Part shown: positions 43,796 through 55,803 of the stretch, piece by piece
Numbering within the stretch: position 1 is the first letter of the stretch
Layout: each line of letters begins with the position of its first letter
Source: Actinernus sp. WN-2022
Lineage: Eukaryota > Cnidaria > Anthozoa > Actiniaria > Actinernidae
NCBI GenBank assembly: GCA_030867875.1
Contig: JAOWCC010001599.1
Location: forward strand, 16,791 to 80,790
Direction of reading: 5' to 3'
DNA length: 64,000 nucleotides
Notes under the pieces: model-generated
What the model saw: only the letters and a program-made list of their open reading frames with translations
Databases searched by the model: none
What the model was told of the DNA's origin: nothing
Translations under genes and position numbers: made by a program

Positions 43796-44420
43796 CTAGG
43801 CACAGACTAAAGAGCCTGGAGGACAAGCCGAGATAAGGTCATCAAGGTCATGAACTAGGTCAGATACCATGTAATTGTTAACAAGAATCCATTCAACCAT
43901 GGTTGCCACTGAGTCGAAAATAAATGGGGCTGAGCACAACCCGAAGGGCAGAGTTAAGTCAACAAAAAATTTACCACACCATTTTAGACCTAGAAGAAAA
44001 CGATCTTTTGGGTGGACTGGAACATTGTGATAGGCTACCTCTACATCGAATTTAGCCATAAGAGCACCTTGACCATACCTGGCTACCATGCAAATTATTT
44101 CGTCTATCCTAATGTATTGCAGTGTATATTGATTAGGGTCAATGCCATCATTGACGCTAAAGCCCCCTGGAGAAGTCAAATCTACAATGAGCGTCTATTT
44201 CCCAGGCTGTGCCTTCTTAGGAATGACCCCAAAGCTGCAAGTTTGGAAAGGGCGTGGAAGAAAATGGGCCCGCTACCCTCCCCAAAGAGACTTTGTTAGC
44301 CAAATAGTCATCGATTACTCTCGCATATTGGTAGGCTGAGGGCTTGTTTTGCTTGGCCAGCTTAAGTTTTGAATGATGATAAAAACCTAGCCTGAAGCCA
44401 TGCTGCAGCCCCTCTAGCAC
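43796..44420 (-). pseudogene. DIRS reverse transcriptase
   Basis: Minus-strand: LEGLQHGFRLGFYH; SVNDGIDPNQYTLQYIRIDE; ALMAKFDVEVAYHNVPVHPK (motif A, with FD); FFVDLTLPFGLCSAPFIFDS (motif B). The catalytic loop reads VHDLDDLI near 43838-43852. The family has Y-L-D-D there, so Tyr is replaced by Asp. The frame carries a break near 44190 and ends at a stop at about 43796. Confidence 0.85.
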
Positions 44421-44868
44421 ATATCAAACACGGTCACGGTCTGGATGATTCCTAAGCTCCATAGCAAACTGCTCCACTAACAGGCCCTAGCTACTGGGGG
44501 AAGGCCGGCAGCTGCAGGAACAAGAGAAACCCCAACATAATTACTAACTAAACCAAAGATAGGCTTTAATACACATAACCCTTAATGTATACCAGTACTA
44601 AGGAAGAAGCATAACACCTGTCTGGGCATAGCCTCAAAGAATTAAGGACAAAATTAAACAGTATAGAAAAATCTCTGTAGCACAGACTAACCAAGCTTAC
44701 AGCACTTGAAGACAGTCAAATAATCCTAGCCAAGTATGCAACTAAAGTTTCTAGGTCTCTATTATCGCTGACGGTGCACAGAATAATCTAGGTTAAGCCT
44801 GCCACTATTGACTCTTAACCTCGTATTTTCAGTTGATGACCATCAAAGAATCCTAGCTAAGCATGCGA

Positions 44869-46129
44869 CTAGCGTCTTTTAGCCTTAGACCCATCCCGAG
44901 ATGACATTGGAGAGCATGACCTATGCCTGTACTCAGACTTAGATGTGCCTGAGCAGTCCTGTGCCCTATGAGTGCCTGCACAGCCACTGCACTTATGCGC
45001 ATACTTGCAAGATGCGTAAGGGGCAGAGCACCTCCCACGATTCCACGCCTTGCACACAATGTCAGAAGAATTGGAACTGATGGCTTCAGAAGACTCGGGA
45101 AACACTTTGCTAGGGAGTGAACGAGCTGATGCCCCTGCTGCATGAAAGTTGTATAGACATTATTAGAGCTCTGTACATTGATGGATGACCAGTCGGTAAG
45201 TTTGATTGTGGCCGCATGTTCGCGGAAGGCTTGATCATAAGAGAGCCACATGCGCCCACTGAACTGGCAATAAGTGCGCAAGTTAAGTAGCTTGTAAGCT
45301 GTCAAATCACTCCAATGATGAGGGAGAAAAGGAAGACACAACCAAGCTAAGCAGAGTAAAAGCCTCCACCCAACTTATGATGTTCTCGATCCGGTGGCGC
45401 TGCTTTTTGGAGCTGGAAGTGAGCACTACGTGGCCATCGAACAACAATTGCAGTTCAGCTTCAACCAGGACGAGAATAGCAGCCATTAAATCGCTTAAAT
45501 CGATGTACTTGCTGGCTCTAATTTGGGCCACAAGCTTGGCCGGGATGGGGGAAACCCAGGGCCCACCACGAAAGGCTGATCTAGGGTGAGGATAGGAAGC
45601 TCGGAATGCTTGGAACGCTCGAACCAAATGCAAAGCTTGTTTGAGGAAAAGTGCTACCCAACGATGGGACAGTGGAGGCTAGTGGCAATGAAAAAGTGTT
45701 CACAAAGGACGGCACAACAATCAATGACCTACCTAGCACACCAGGGGCTGCGGAAGACGATTGAGGTGCCACAAAACCAGTCCCTGACAACAACAGATCT
45801 GTGGTTCTCGAGTTTAGGCCCGCCCCTTGCGAGAGACACGTGGAAGGGACGCTCGATGGGAAAGGGCTTGTTGAAACAGACTAAATTGCTGTCAGAGCCG
45901 GATTTGAGGCTTGCACTGCCGCCAACGCTGCTTGTGTAGCTGCAGCTTGAATCACCGCCAAAACGTCCGGTGAAAACTGAACACTCGGCAAAGAAATTGA
46001 GGGGAATACCGAGCTGGATGTTGTGATCCCAGCACTGGGGGAAGCAGACACACTACTGGCCATATTCGAAGTCATTATGGATGCCACAGAAAAGAGTGCA
46101 TCCAAACTGTTTTGTGTCTGGCGAGCCAT
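44869..46129 (-). pseudogene. DIRS gag-like protein with CCCH/knuckle motif
   Basis: Starts at ATG 46129 (MARQTQNSLDALFSVASIMT). An Ala/Ser-rich segment follows (ITTSSSVFPSISLPSVQFSP), then SKYIDLSDLMAAILVLVEAE, RHRIENIISWVEAFTLL, GRMWLSYDQAFREHAATIKL, and a zinc-binding end CKAWNRGRCSAPYASCKYAH plus KCSGCAGTHRAQDC. Shifts between frames near 45880, 45580, 45310 and 45110 break it. Domain order and position before the RT identify it as DIRS ORF1. Confidence 0.8.
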
Positions 46130-46199
46130 GACTTTGGAAAGCAAGCAAATTTGTGTAACAGCAGCGAGGAATGGTGCAAGCTAAGCTTAGGGGGACACC

Positions 46200-47190
46200 C
46201 CATTGTTAAGGGTGACACCACTGACCAGCGATGCCTCAATTTTAACTTTGCCTAAATTACATTTATCCACATTAAAAGGTTCTGATTGATTGGCAGCAGA
46301 TCAATTAACATTGACAAGTGGATCACTCAGCCGTAATGAATGTGCGGGAAGCTCGTGCGTATTAATTTCATCTACGAGTGTTTACGTTTATTGTGAAAAG
46401 TTTTTCCACACACGATTCAATAATCCAATAGGTTGTTGGCCTAGCTTGTGTACAGCCGCTGCTCACACTATTGTTGGCCTTATGTATTCCAAAAAGGAAG
46501 CAGGATGCCCTTGGACAACGAAGAAAAAAGAAAAACTAAACAAGTCCAAAAATGCATAAGAGTCAAAGAGATGGAAGACCTTGCAAAACCCGACAAGAGT
46601 TATATTTTCACTTTCAGGCAGAGTGGCAAAAACCTGAAGATGAAGAAGAATCGATAGGAGCCAGACAAAATAAGTTTTGTTTCCAAGAAAGCTGAGGTGG
46701 AAACAAAGTCTGACGGTGACACTGACTAGCTTGAATCCAACACCATGCAGTTGGCTGCCTTATTGGTAGCACTGGCATTTACCTTCGATTTAATTTAGTT
46801 GACCTTTCTTTGCCTTTTATAGATGTTCCATTTCACTTTTGAGGCTTTTTAGTCTTTCACATTTTTCAGCAATAGCCGTTAACACAAGAAAACTTGTGAA
46901 ACAAATAACTTACTATAAAATTTAATTTCTAGATGCGACAACTTAGCTTGGCGGGAAATTTTGACAGATAGTTTCAAGAGTACACACACTCTGTCAAACT
47001 ATGATAGTGAATGATTGGCCAAGATATCGCTAATTGTTGGAGAGGTGGGACTTCAGATTCACACACACTGGAAAGTGCCCTTTTCTGCGTTCCAATTTTC
47101 GTCCAAATTAGAGTTTTTAAAAAGCTCCAACTCGAGGAATTTGTTCAATTTGTCTGAAATTTTCACAAAATGTCAATTATTGATATCTCG
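46200..47190. other. GART intron 4 between DIRS and LINE
   Basis: No recognised element. A short plus-strand frame at 46448-46657 (MPLDNEEKRKTKQ...) has no known likeness; it might be a remnant. Confidence 0.45.
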
Positions 47191-47194
47191 GCTA

Positions 47195-48258
47195 CAAAAC
47201 TCTGTCAGAAATTACCTGTGGTGTCCCTCAGAGCAGTATCATCGGTCCTCTACTCTTCCTTATCTACATTAACGACCTTCCAAACTGTCTCAGTGTGGGT
47301 TCTCCGAAAATGTTTGCTGACGACACAAATATTAGCTATGCAGCCAACAATCTGAGCAACTTAGAAACTGTAATAAATTCAGAGCTAAATAATCTCAATC
47401 GCTGGCTTCTAGCCAACAAATTATCTCTTAACATTGCCAAGACTGAGTTTATGGTTGTAGGCTCTCGTCAAAGATTACTAGCCCAAGGGGATGATAAAAT
47501 TAATATTGAAATCGAAGGAAATGCTGTTAAAAAAGTAAGTCATGCAAAATCACTTGGTGTGATAATTGATGATTGACTCATGGTCAGAGCATGTCGAAGA
47601 AAAATCAAAGAAAATCTCCTCTGCTATAGTAGCCCTTAAGCGCATAACATCTTTTATTCCTACGACCATTGCTCTCAGAATTTATCAGGCACTAATCCAG
47701 CCCCATTTTGACTACTGCAGCTCTGTTTGGGATGGATTAAACCTACAATTAAGTGAAAAGCTGCAAAAAGCTTCAAAATCGAGCTGCTAGGGTTATCCTT
47801 CAATCGAATTACGACACTAGCGCAACTTTACTTCTCGATAAGCTACACTGGGATAGTCTATCCTTACGCTGAAAAAAGCACAAAGCTATCTTAATGTTTA
47901 AAATAATACATGGCCTTGCTCCAGTGTACTTGCAAAAAATGTTTACTCCCTGCAGCATAAATTTTGACCTACGAAAAAGTAACAACAAATTAAATGTACC
48001 CAAGCCCCGTACCGATTACTTAAAACAAAGCCTCAGTTATAATGGGGCTGTTTTGTGGAACAACCTTCCCCAAAACATTCGAAAAATTGAGTCACTTGGG
48101 AAATTCAAATGGGAAATCAAATGTTCTTATGCGGCAACAGATTCCCACACGGCAATCATGTAAACCAGTTTTAAATGCATTTTAATCTGTTTTAACTTGT
48201 ACTTACTGATGATTTTACCATGTTTAAATAAAGTGTGTATGTATGTATGTATGTATGT
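47195..48258 (+). pseudogene. CR1/Jockey-like LINE fragment, (TGTA)n tail
   Basis: Starts within RT motif B (CGVPQSSIIGPLLFLIYIND). Then come FADDTNISYAANNLSNLETV (catalytic FADD at about 47312-47323), LSLNIAKTEFMVVGSRQRLL, YQALIQPHFDYCSSVWDGLN and a C-terminal part LWNNLPQNIRKIESLGKFKW. Frame changes occur near 47240, 47570 and 47780. It ends with a (TGTA)n tail at 48233-48258. 5'-truncated and inactive. Confidence 0.85.
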
Positions 48259-48259
48259 C

Positions 48260-48900
48260 AGGGAATTGGGAAATTCTAAAAACAGAGCTCTTAACAGCCT
48301 TTGCCGCATATCTACTCTGATTATGTTTTCACCTTTTCATGTAAATCATTAACTGTAACTTTTGAACTAATTCGAAATCTGTTATTCCCCAACACAGGTT
48401 TTGTAATATAATTCCTCCGAAATGATATAAAGCAAACAGATTTTAAAACCTACAAATATTTTCAGTGCTAGAGCTTCTGAAAGATATCTCACTAGATTGG
48501 AGAAATGGGATGGCAGAAAATTCGAGATTTTCAAATAATTCAAAACCTTTTATAGATTCTTGTAGCCAATTTTATAAGCTTGAGGTTGACTAAATATTCA
48601 AAGAGCATGCACGTTTATGGTTTTAAGTATCCCACATGGAAGAAGCGGGCTTGAGAAATGAAGATAATAATGCGCAGATTGAAATAGCTCATCCCACATG
48701 GATTACGTAGATGGGTATAATGAAGACAGGTCAGTTTGGATTCAGTTTTTTTCACCTGGGAGCACAGGGCTAGTCGTGCCAGAGGGGAGCAGGAGTTGAT
48801 GCTTTTGACCCTCTTACTTCCAGCCTGCATTCTCTTCTAATTTTCAGGGGAAATTTAGAAATATATGCATATTTCTAAGTATCCCTCCCATCAGGGAAAA
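48260..48900. other. GART intron 4, nothing recognised
   Basis: No coding likeness or inverted ends found in this stretch. Confidence 0.45.
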
Positions 48901-48906
48901 TTAGTA

Positions 48907-49585
48907 ATTTAAATGTGCCTCGGAGAACAAAAGAATCCGAGGCTACCATGGTATAACTTATATTAACCTACAGTGTACATGTAGTTTAAAAAATAACCTT
49001 GTTTGTTTTAAAATTCAAGTAATATCAAATTAATTAAACCTGTAACATAACATGTCAATGTCAATAGGTCAATCAGTGTTAGAAAATCCGAAATAGTAAA
49101 AAATATTCCCAAATGGGCAAGTTAAACGTCCACAAAATTTTACGAGAGTTTACCGGTAAAATCCTGTCTGCCATACTGGAAGCCGTTCTCGTTATTCAGC
49201 AGAAGTGATGTCATACACTTAACACGACAACCACATAACGCGAAATAATGTGCATAAAAAAGTAACCAACCTTACAAAGATAAATATAACTTTCTTCTTG
49301 TGTATGTGAAGACGCTTTAGTAGAAATATTCCTCCAAGGCACTGTTGTGCAGGCGAGTGTTGAGTTTATGATGTCACTTCTGCTGAATAACACTTTGTGT
49401 GAATATGAACAAGGGAACGGCCTCCAGTAATGGCAGACATTTAAATTCAACATTCAGAGTTAAAAAAATAAGACTTCCTGTTATTCGTATTGAAAAATGA
49501 TTTGAACTGGAAATAACTTATCAACTTTACTTTATGAATATATGTAAAACCATTGATGTGTCAACATTTGATCGTAGTGGCACTT
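48907..49585. mobile_element. Probable inverted-repeat element
   Basis: The block at 49166-49215 (GTCTGCCATACTGGAAGCCG, then ATTCAGCAGAAGTGATGTCA) is inverted at 49369-49438. The right edge reads GGCACTTTAA, like the AGTGCC/TTAA elements at 4499 and 7460. The left edge is uncertain (TTAAATGTGCC at about 48908 is a candidate). Confidence 0.5.
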
Positions 49586-49589
49586 TAAG

Positions 49590-50423
49590 AAGATTTTTGC
49601 ATTTGTGCCCCCCTGCCCTCTTTTTTTCTGGAGAAAGGGGTAAGGAGATTTCCCTTGTTCCTCCAAATCCAGGACATTACAGTGGATGATGTCATGATGA
49701 GTGTATGTGTCAGTTGAATTAATTACAACATGAAATTCAAATACAAAACTGGCTTACATGAATTTTTTCGTGAATGGAAGCCCATAAAATGTCCTCACAA
49801 GGCCACTGTTTCTGTTTATTCTGACTACACTACCAAGAGACATTCGTATAAAGAAATAGACTGTTTATTTAGGATTATGTCAGTCAGTCGTACTGCTGAA
49901 TAATGTATGCTGGGCTCCTGACAATGTCTGTGTGGTATAATATGATACAGCATATTATCCTAACTCAAAAATGTGCCACGCCAGGTACGAAAAACTACTT
50001 TAAAAAAAACACTCTTTAGATGTGGCCAAAAAATATGTGGAAACGTATTCCCCGACTAATACAGTGGCACAGACCTCCGGGGACAAGGTGAACAGTCCTA
50101 AAAACGATATATAAAATCGAAACTAAAAGTGAAAAGTACATAAATATTTGGAACCAATCACAAAATTTTAGTGCGACTGGGCTTGACGACTAACTGCATG
50201 TAGAATGATCAATATTCCCTGCCAAGCACTTAACTTGTATGACTATATCCCTAGAGGATAACCCAACGTCTCTATCATGCTGTCAGAATATCAATTTCTG
50301 ACTAATTTGTTCCTTCGTCACTCAAGCGTCAGAAATTACATTTCCTGGCAGAATGCACACAGAAGAAATATCAGAGATTTTTTACTATAATTATTATTAA
50401 TAAAGTATTTCATCTTATTTCAG
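49590..50423. other. End of GART intron 4
   Basis: No element recognised. Ends in the exon 5 acceptor TCTTATTTCAG. Confidence 0.5.
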
Positions 50424-50617
50424 AAACCCAAGTTATTCTTCCATTACTGAAAAGTGACCTCTATGCAACCATGATGGAATGTGTCAGTGGAGAGTTGGGG
50501 ACTTCAATGCCATCATTCTATGAGGACAAGTTTGCTGTTGGTGTGGTCATGGCTAGTGGTGGATACCCAGCATCGTACAAAAAGGGATTTACTATCCATG
50601 GATTGCAGGATGCCGAG
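50424..50617 (+). CDS. GART: GART exon 5 (GARS C-terminal domain)
   Basis: Begins with two bases (AA) that complete the Glu codon of RFGDPE, then TQVILPLLKSDLYATMMECV, VGVVMASGGYPASYKKGFTI and HGLQDAE. Donor GAG|GTATGT, phase 0. Matches the PETQ.ILPLLKSDL and V.MAS.GYP..Y.KG blocks of GARS with no gap. Confidence 0.94.
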
Positions 50618-50979
50618 GTATGTATTGAAAATGAGTTAAGCATTAAAATAGCATGATTATTGACCTGCTTAGCATGATTATTGACTGTAACTGCTCTGCT
50701 TCTGATGTCATCTCTTCATGCTAGGTTTCTAGGTGTTTTCTTGCCTCTATATAGCAGGCTTCAATAATAATTATAATTGAAGCTTTTTTTCCTATTAGCT
50801 GTAAGCTCAACAAAAGGTGTGAATACTGTACCAAGGTACACTGGGTATAAATTCAGGAATTTTGTTGAAATTTTATACTAAATTATTGTCCTAGTTAGGG
50901 ATAGATCAGGTAAGGGCAGTAATGAAGTGCTTTTTGTGAAAACATTGAATGGTAGGAAACAGAAAGCATTTGGACCAGC

Positions 50980-51110
50980 GTCCTGTCATGTTGAAAATCT
51001 ATCAGACAATTTTGTGAAATTTTACATGAGAGATTTCAAATGTTTCTATCACTTTTTGGGATGTCAATGTTTCTGTTAGCGGCAATAGTCTAACCACTGC
51101 TGTTCATTAC
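50980..51110 (+). pseudogene. Penelope-like element RT, first piece
   Basis: The frame reading WDVNVSVSGNSLTTAVHY ends at 51110, exactly where a TIR element begins. It continues at 55804 as KPTDSHIYLLVSSSHPTHV. FLDV...L.T..Y.KPTDSH.YL is a standard Penelope RT string. Upstream (50980-51040) the text is degraded with stops. Confidence 0.75.
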
Positions 51111-51574
51111 AACCCTTAAGAAAAAAACTACCCTGTAAGATCCCTGTAGCACCCCTGGAATAGGGCTGCATTGATAACCCTGTTGCATCCCTGTTAATAC
51201 CCACTGAAAGCCTTGTTACAGCCCGTAAATTGGCACCAGGTAACCACCCTGTAACAACCCTGTTCGTACACTGTAACAGCCCTGTGTAATGTCCCAGCAG
51301 CAAACAATTTAAAAGCCTTATTACAACCCTGTTACAACCCTGTCACAGGCCCAGTATTTTTTTTGGTAACAACCTTGTTACAGCTCGTAAATTGGCACCT
51401 GGTAACCACCCTGTAACAACCTTGTTCGTACACTGTAACAGCCCAAGTTGAAGTCAGGGCTGCTTAAGCCCTGTTACAGCCCGTAAATTGGCACCAGGTA
51501 GCCACCCTGTAGCAACGCTGTTCATACACTAACAGCCCAAGTATGTAATCAGGGCTGTTGCTACCCTGTTGTAT

Positions 51575-52490
51575 GGGATATAAAGGTTGTTTGTTTGATA
51601 TTGTTACCTTACTGTACTGATCCATGCATGTACTTCCTGGCATGATACAGCATAAATAAAACACCTCATCATCAAAATTAATATTCATGAAAATAATATT
51701 CTAATATTTTATGAAATATATATTTCATAAAAATCATGAACATCAGGGAATGAACAAAACAATTAGCTTGTAAGTGTTTATGAAATATTCATAATAATCA
51801 TTTTCAATGGTTCATGTACTTTTGTTATTTCAATTTCATGAGATGTTCAATTCGATTCAGTGGCTAAAAATAAAGTAAGCTAAGTGAAAACAACTTGATG
51901 CTTTAGTTGAATTGTGTTTAATATAACAAGTTCAGTTTTATATACACAGTAAACCTGGCAACTTACATGCACTGTATTAATCCTAATATTCAAAATGGTT
52001 GGATCGATTCAGTACATATCAATGATAAAAATCAGTAATAAAATGAGCAGTCAGTTCAGAAAGTACTGCAAAGAAAAGGTCAATAATTATAAATACTAGG
52101 TAAACTGAATTATATTACATTCTGTAATTTTCTGTACAGTACTTTCCCAGTTGACTGCATATTTTCAACAAACCACTTAATATGTGAATGTCTTTTGGGT
52201 CCTTCCCTATAAGACTAAGAGCTAGTTTCTCCAGTCAGCTGCAAGAGGGCCTTGGGGAAGTGGAGATTTGACACTACTTTTCTTTCCAGACTAGACGAGG
52301 TATATAATTCCAGCTAAATGTACACGAAATTCCCAATGTACTGAATTTTGCTTCAAAAATAGGCTGAGAGTCTTTCCTGTGTGGTCACTTGGTTGTCAGT
52401 CTTGTAGATAGTCAAAGGCAGTTTGAAGCTAAAAGTGTTTGTTGTTGAAAACAAAACAAAACAAAATTGAAGTTAGTGGGGTTTTCGAGA
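51575..52490. other. Interior of the 4.7-kb element
   Basis: AT-rich with ATGAAATAT/ATTTCAT palindromic strings around 51690-51800. No gene recognised. Confidence 0.5.
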
Positions 52491-52494
52491 TACC

Positions 52495-53215
52495 CCAGAC
52501 CCCAAAAACATAACACGGGCAAAGCAATCAGCTAGCAGGGTAAAGGCTTGAGTAAGAAACAAATGGTTGTTTGCAAGGAAGCCTACACACAAAAAAATAA
52601 CATCTTAGCCTTAGGTTAGGAAAATTGCACCGTTTTCGAGGTCTGTGTTTTCGAGATCTCGGAAAACATAACACAGCTGCTATAACCGTATTTTGGCGTA
52701 TAGGCAAACCGGCAATCAATGCGGCTAGCTAGCCTTTGCTACCTCGAAATAACAGTGGTATCTAGGGAATTAAACTAATTATCTAGCTGTGATTATATTA
52801 TCTAAGGGACTGTTTACAAGGAGATAAGTCATTACCCTGAAAAGCCCGCGGACTTTGACTCACAAATGACGAAATGTATGGCAAACTGAAAACGCGATTG
52901 CACGCTACCCAGCACAGCTACGTACCTCAAATTCCGATCAGTTAATCTTATACCTGGTATCTTAAGTTTGTATCTGATGAATATTTCCGAAAATCGATTT
53001 TACGGATTTTATTTGACATTGAATTCCCATACAAACACTGTATTTCGCGCCATGTTTGCACCAGGATTCTTGCACCGATTTCGAGATGCAATTTTCCTAA
53101 GATGTTTTGTGTAGGCTCCCTTGCAAACAACCATTTCACTCCTGGCATTTATTTCTTAATACTCAAACCTTTACCTTGCTAGCGGATTTCCTAGCCTGTT
53201 ACGTTTGTTTTTGAG
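52495..53215. mobile_element. 720-bp element with long inverted arms
   Basis: Left arm GCTAGCAGGGTAAAGGCTTG, AAATGGTTGTTTGCAAGGAA, GCCTACACA, CATCTTAG, GGAAAATTGCA (52530-52630); right arm is its diverged complement (53085-53185). The centre contains GAGGTCTGTGTTTTCGAGAT. Family unknown. Confidence 0.7.
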
Positions 53216-53802
53216 GTCTGTGTTTAATAGCAGCACAATGAAATTGAAAGGAGATGAAAGTCTAAAGAAAAAAACACGGTTATTGAAGTTAAATGATTAC
53301 TGTCAGTGAACTTGTACACTTACAGTGGCTTGGAGTGATCCTTTGGAACCCTGAACTGCTGGAGAAAAGCTCATTCAGTCATTCAATGCTTCTCCGGACT
53401 CAACACAACACACTTCAGCTCCACAGTGATTGAGTGAACAAAACTGGAAAAAACTGGTTTGTTTTCCTGCCTCTGTAATATGCACCAATCAGAGCACGTA
53501 TTATAGTCACGTGACATAGGGCCACGATTAAGCAACAAAAGAATTATGGCGGCCATTTTCCTTGGTATCGTTTTGACTGTTGAGAAAGCTTTTGGATCCA
53601 AGCTTCTTTATTCAGCACCTAAATGCTTGTCAAGAAAACCTCGAAGAGGATAGGATTTTGGAGCAAGGACTCGTTAAAGTCATATCATATAGAGGGTAAA
53701 TACAGCCTTAGAAATTTATTTGATTGACGCTAATACGCTAGGATTTTTGCAGTCATAACTATAAAGTTTATACTACTGGAATTGTAGGAGTCTACCTAAA
53801 TG

Positions 53803-53863
53803 CCGAGCCAGGAATCCGAGCCAGGATCCGAGCCAGGATCCGAGCCAGGATCCGAGCCAGGAT
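53803..53863. repeat. CCGAGCCAGGAT 12-mer array (about 5 units)
   Basis: One 13-base variant followed by four exact 12-base units. It is the reverse complement of the array at 54817-54960, so the two can pair across 950 bases. Confidence 0.92.
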
Positions 53864-54816
53864 TATAAAACTCTATGCTAGAACTGAGAGTCAGGATAGC
53901 CTTGTGAACAATACAGCCGATTGATTGAACAGTTTACTAAAGTATTAGAAACATGTACGGTTTGCATAAATTTATACGCTAAAATTTGAAACTTTCATAT
54001 TTTGATATTGCACACATCGATACCATTCAGTTTTCCTACTTTTTCAAAATGAAATCCTTTACTAAATATTCTCATTTTCGCACACAACGTAACTCAGATT
54101 CTGGTCATGCGAAAGAAAAATATTGGTAGCATTTGGACAAATAGTTTCGGAGAAACCAACGCGACAAAAAGACAAACATTGACAACAGAAACCGCTAGAA
54201 GCTACACGCAGTTTCCGCCATTACCCATAAAATCTATGTCTTCATGAACAGATCACTCGGTGAATTATAGATGTTTACAATTTAATTAGTCTCCCTTTAT
54301 TATCCACCAAACGATCCCTTACTCCCTATAAAAAAAAAACTTGACACATGTTCAATTTCATCCCGCAAAATCACTACAGATCGATAGCTCCTACATATTA
54401 TTAGGTACCTTAGTAAAGTGTTTCCGAGGTTTCCCTTTGCGGAAAATTAAATTTTGACTGGATTTCCCGTGGCTGTCGTCTGTCGATCCCCGAGAAACAT
54501 TGATCGAAATTTTAGGGCATTATAATACTTGCCGTGACAATCTGTAGGGTCTACGAGAATCAAGTGCACAGAATGAAAAAGAAAACTATGAAGACTGAAC
54601 GATTTATCCAGCAACAACAACTCATCCGGTTGTTTCTAGAATAGCGGCCTTGCAATTGCACCCTGCAGTTGACGTATAAAAATGCCAATGTCAAAAAAAG
54701 GTTGACTTCATTTGTCAACAAACGATTTAGAACTCAAGGTGATTCCAGCTATCATGTCATTTGTTCGAGACAGAGTTGTGAATACGTTCATACCCTATAT
54801 ACCAGAGGTGCCAGGG

Positions 54817-54960
54817 CTCGGATCCTGGCTCGGATCCTGGCTCGGATCCTGGCTCGGATCCTGGCTCGGATCCTGGCTCGGATCCTGGCTCGGATCCTGG
54901 CTCGGATCCTGGCTCGGATCCTGGCTCGGATCCTGGCTCGGATCCTGGCTCGGATCCTGG
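54817..54960. repeat. CTCGGATCCTGG 12-mer array, 12 exact units
   Basis: Exactly 144 bases, twelve perfect copies, each with the palindrome GGATCC. Because 12 is a multiple of three and no frame meets a stop, every frame is open (GSWL repeats, ARIL repeats). These apparent proteins are artefacts of the repeat. Confidence 0.96.
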
Positions 54961-54969
54961 CTCCTATAT

Positions 54970-55505
54970 TAGTTTGTCTCGAATTGTAGTATTGTTTATT
55001 ATTAGTATTTCGGTTAATAGCTGTTACACTAGGAACCTGATAAGCCCCATACATCGAGGTAAAATAAAGTATTGTTTGTATTGTAAATTGTATTGCTTTG
55101 CGTAATTATTATCTTTCCATGGCCAGTTCAGCACTGCATTTGTTTACTTCGTCACGACTCACAATCAAGCCACAAGTAGTCATCATGTGTCAAGTCGGTT
55201 TGTGCAATGAACCATACTCCATAGGTTCACATGATTATGCAAAATATGTTTGTCACAAAACTATCCTGTCACGCGCACATGTAAAACTTATAAAAGGGTT
55301 GGAATTAAGTCAGACTATTATTGTCTACCGGTAGTTTTAATTTCTCTGATATTTACTGATGAAATTATACTTATTAATTCACTTCAGTCTCTGAGTGACT
55401 ATATTGGTGAATATTTACCTCAACTTTGTATCGGTAAATTTCATAAATGGTCACTTTGACTTCAGTGAATAATTGTTAAATATACACGCATTAAATAATT
55501 TTGCT
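54970..55505. other. Interior of the 4.7-kb element, no gene
   Basis: Two open frames of 70-78 codons (55098-55334, 55250-55459) have no recognised motif or convincing start context. Confidence 0.5.
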
Positions 55506-55803
55506 GAATTTGTTCAACCACCCTGAGACAACCCTGTTTCACTGTCTGCTTTTCTGACCACCCTGCTTCAGCCCTGCAAACAGTTTTCAACTCAGTGGAT
55601 TAACCCTGCTAAAGCCTTGTTAATGGGTTGTTTTTAGTACAGCCATGTCACAGCCCTGTATATCTTTTAACTGATTAAACTACACAGCCCTGTCACAACC
55701 ATGCAACAGCCTGTTTTCAACCCTGTGAGAACAAAACAGGGTTGCAAACACCCTTTTCAGGGGTTGTTACAGGGATGTAACAGGGTAGGTTTTTTCCTAA
55801 GGG

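Larger units (their letters stand above)
40140..46200 (-). mobile_element. DIRS-like (tyrosine recombinase) retrotransposon, decayed
   Basis: Ordered on the minus strand: gag (46129-44869), RT (44420-43796), RNase H (43586-42938), tyrosine recombinase (42916-42757 and 41188-40513). DIRS elements integrate by recombinase rather than an integrase and leave no target duplication. The outer limits are approximate because I could not identify the split or inverted terminal repeats. Many stops and frameshifts, plus a LINE inserted in the recombinase gene, make it dead. It fills most of GART intron 4 in antisense. Confidence 0.85.
51113..55803. mobile_element. 4.7-kb TIR element with CCCTGTTACA arrays
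   Basis: Inverted ends CCCTTAAGAAAAAAACTACC and CCCTTAGGAAAAAACCTACC (as complement), each running into dense arrays of ACAACCCTGT/CCCTGTAACAGCC (51113-51570 and 55510-55800). The Penelope frame flanking it becomes continuous when it is removed with one AA, so the target duplication is apparently only 2 bp. Inside are an inverted-repeat element (about 52495-53215) and two opposed GAGCCAGGATCC arrays. No transposase was seen, and the family is not one I recognise. Confidence 0.82.

Noticed and set aside
43550..44340. Plus-strand frames across the DIRS region
   Set aside because: They are shadows of minus-strand RT and RNase H coding sequence.
54669..55054. Open frames of 86-106 codons with GSWL, ARIL and RARI repeats
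   Set aside because: They are produced by the 12-base tandem array, open in all frames on both strands; no start context or splice logic supports a protein.
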